Assembly (NCBI GenBank): GCA_030917225.1
Contig: JAUPVD010000333.1
Span: 1-5,891, forward strand
Direction: 5' to 3'
From: Pseudomonadota bacterium
GTDB taxonomy: Bacteria; Pseudomonadota; Gammaproteobacteria; Burkholderiales; Rhodocyclaceae
Length of the DNA stretch: 5,891 nt
The translations under genes and the position numbers were made by a program. How positions within the stretch are numbered: the stretch's first letter is position 1; every line of letters starts with the position of its first letter. The notes under the pieces are model-generated. The model saw nothing but the letters and a program-made list of their open reading frames with translations, was not told the DNA's origin and made no database searches. Shown in pieces: positions 5,479 to 5,891 of the stretch.

Positions 5479-5891
5479 ATGACCTGCACAGCGATAGGCC
5501 TCTCCCTCTGGCGCCAGCGCCTCGCCTGCTGGATTGAGCAGCCCGGTTTGCAGCACCTGCTGATCGCGCTGATCCTGATCAATGCCGTCGTGCTGGGGCT
5601 AGAGACCAGCCCTTCAATCATGGCGGCGTGGGGGTCGTGGCTGGTCGCCGCTGATCGCGCGATTCTCGCCATTTTTGTTGTCGAGATCATCCTGCGCCTG
5701 CTGGCACATCGCCTCGCCTACTTCCGCGACCCGTGGAATGTATTCGATTTCCTAGTCGTGGCGATCGCGCTGGTTCCCGCGTCGGGGCCGCTCGCCGTGC
5801 TGCGTGCGTTGCGCGTATTGCGTGTCCTGCGCCTCATCACCCTGGTGCCGAGCATGAAGCGCGTTGTCAGCGGGCTGCTTTCCGCGCTGCC
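5479..5891 (+). CDS. Voltage-gated cation channel (ion_trans / NaChBac-like), 3'-truncated
   Basis: ATG at 5479 opens a frame running off the right edge, with 137 full codons visible. GGGG at 5468-5471 serves as ribosome binding site, 7 bases upstream, and the terC stop is 12 bases before the start. The visible part is a voltage-sensor domain. S1 is LLIALILINAVVLGLETS (27-44, with N35). S2 is ILAIFVVEIILRLLAHR (62-78, with the counter-charge E69). S3 is WNVFDFLVVAIALVP (86-100, with D90). S4 has arginines at every third residue, R109, R112, R115 and R118, followed by a linker containing PSMKRVVSGLLSALP. The YFRDPWNVFDF block between S2 and S3 is typical of the bacterial sodium-channel family. 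The pore helix and selectivity filter (S5-S6) are outside the window, so Na+ versus Ca2+ or K+ selectivity cannot be judged. It acts in the inner membrane. Confidence 0.9.
   Translation, partial: MTCTAIGLSLWRQRLACWIEQPGLQHLLIALILINAVVLGLETSPSIMAAWGSWLVAADRAILAIFVVEIILRLLAHRLAYFRDPWNVFDFLVVAIALVPASGPLAVLRALRVLRVLRLITLVPSMKRVVSGLLSAL

Noticed and set aside
3778..5556. 592-codon open frame on the minus strand opposite the terB-like, terC and channel genes
   Set aside because: It lies antisense to three recognisable genes, its product is a low-complexity Asp/Glu/Gln/His-rich sequence expected from reading a GC-rich membrane-protein gene backwards, and it shows no domain.

Overview
The window is GC-rich proteobacterial chromosome. 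The protein styles (a CbbR-like LysR regulator, a SelO pseudokinase of the proteobacterial kind, a bacterial voltage-gated channel) suggest a betaproteobacterium, possibly in or near the Rhodocyclales. That placement rests on protein resemblance only and is not certain. No rRNA, tRNA, CRISPR array, transposase or prophage gene is visible, and no gene-free stretch exceeds about 130 bases.

Layout from left to right: (1) 1-1055, plus strand, the C-terminal part of a superfamily 1 (UvrD/Rep-type) helicase or ATPase with its N-terminus outside the window. (2) 1049-1183, an imperfect inverted-repeat element built from a 9-bp CACGGAG-containing unit. It fills the gap between two convergent genes and supplies the helicase stop codon. 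(3) 1188-2783, minus strand, selO (ydiU), a complete protein AMPylase. (4) 2784-2882, a 99-bp gap with a probable terminator hairpin for the upstream lysR and a cluster of AGCGC/GCGCT motifs. (5) 2883-3812, minus strand, a complete CbbR-like LysR regulator with an unusual substitution in its HTH region. (6) 3813-3942, a divergent AT-rich intergenic region with a dyad that could be a LysR site and a 17-codon candidate leader ORF. (7) 3943 to the right edge, plus strand, a tight three-gene group: a TerB-like protein, a TerC/Alx-family membrane protein, and the N-terminal half of a voltage-gated cation channel of the NaChBac/ion_trans superfamily, cut by the window edge.

The most interesting unit is the divergent pair formed by the LysR regulator and the terB-like/terC/channel genes. 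The spacings (36 and 12 bases) and good ribosome binding sites suggest one operon that couples a TerC-type metal or ion transporter to a voltage-gated cation channel. The LysR protein, although CbbR-like in sequence, sits where a local regulator of that operon would sit. No Calvin-cycle gene is present here. Functional coupling and regulation are inferences from gene order.
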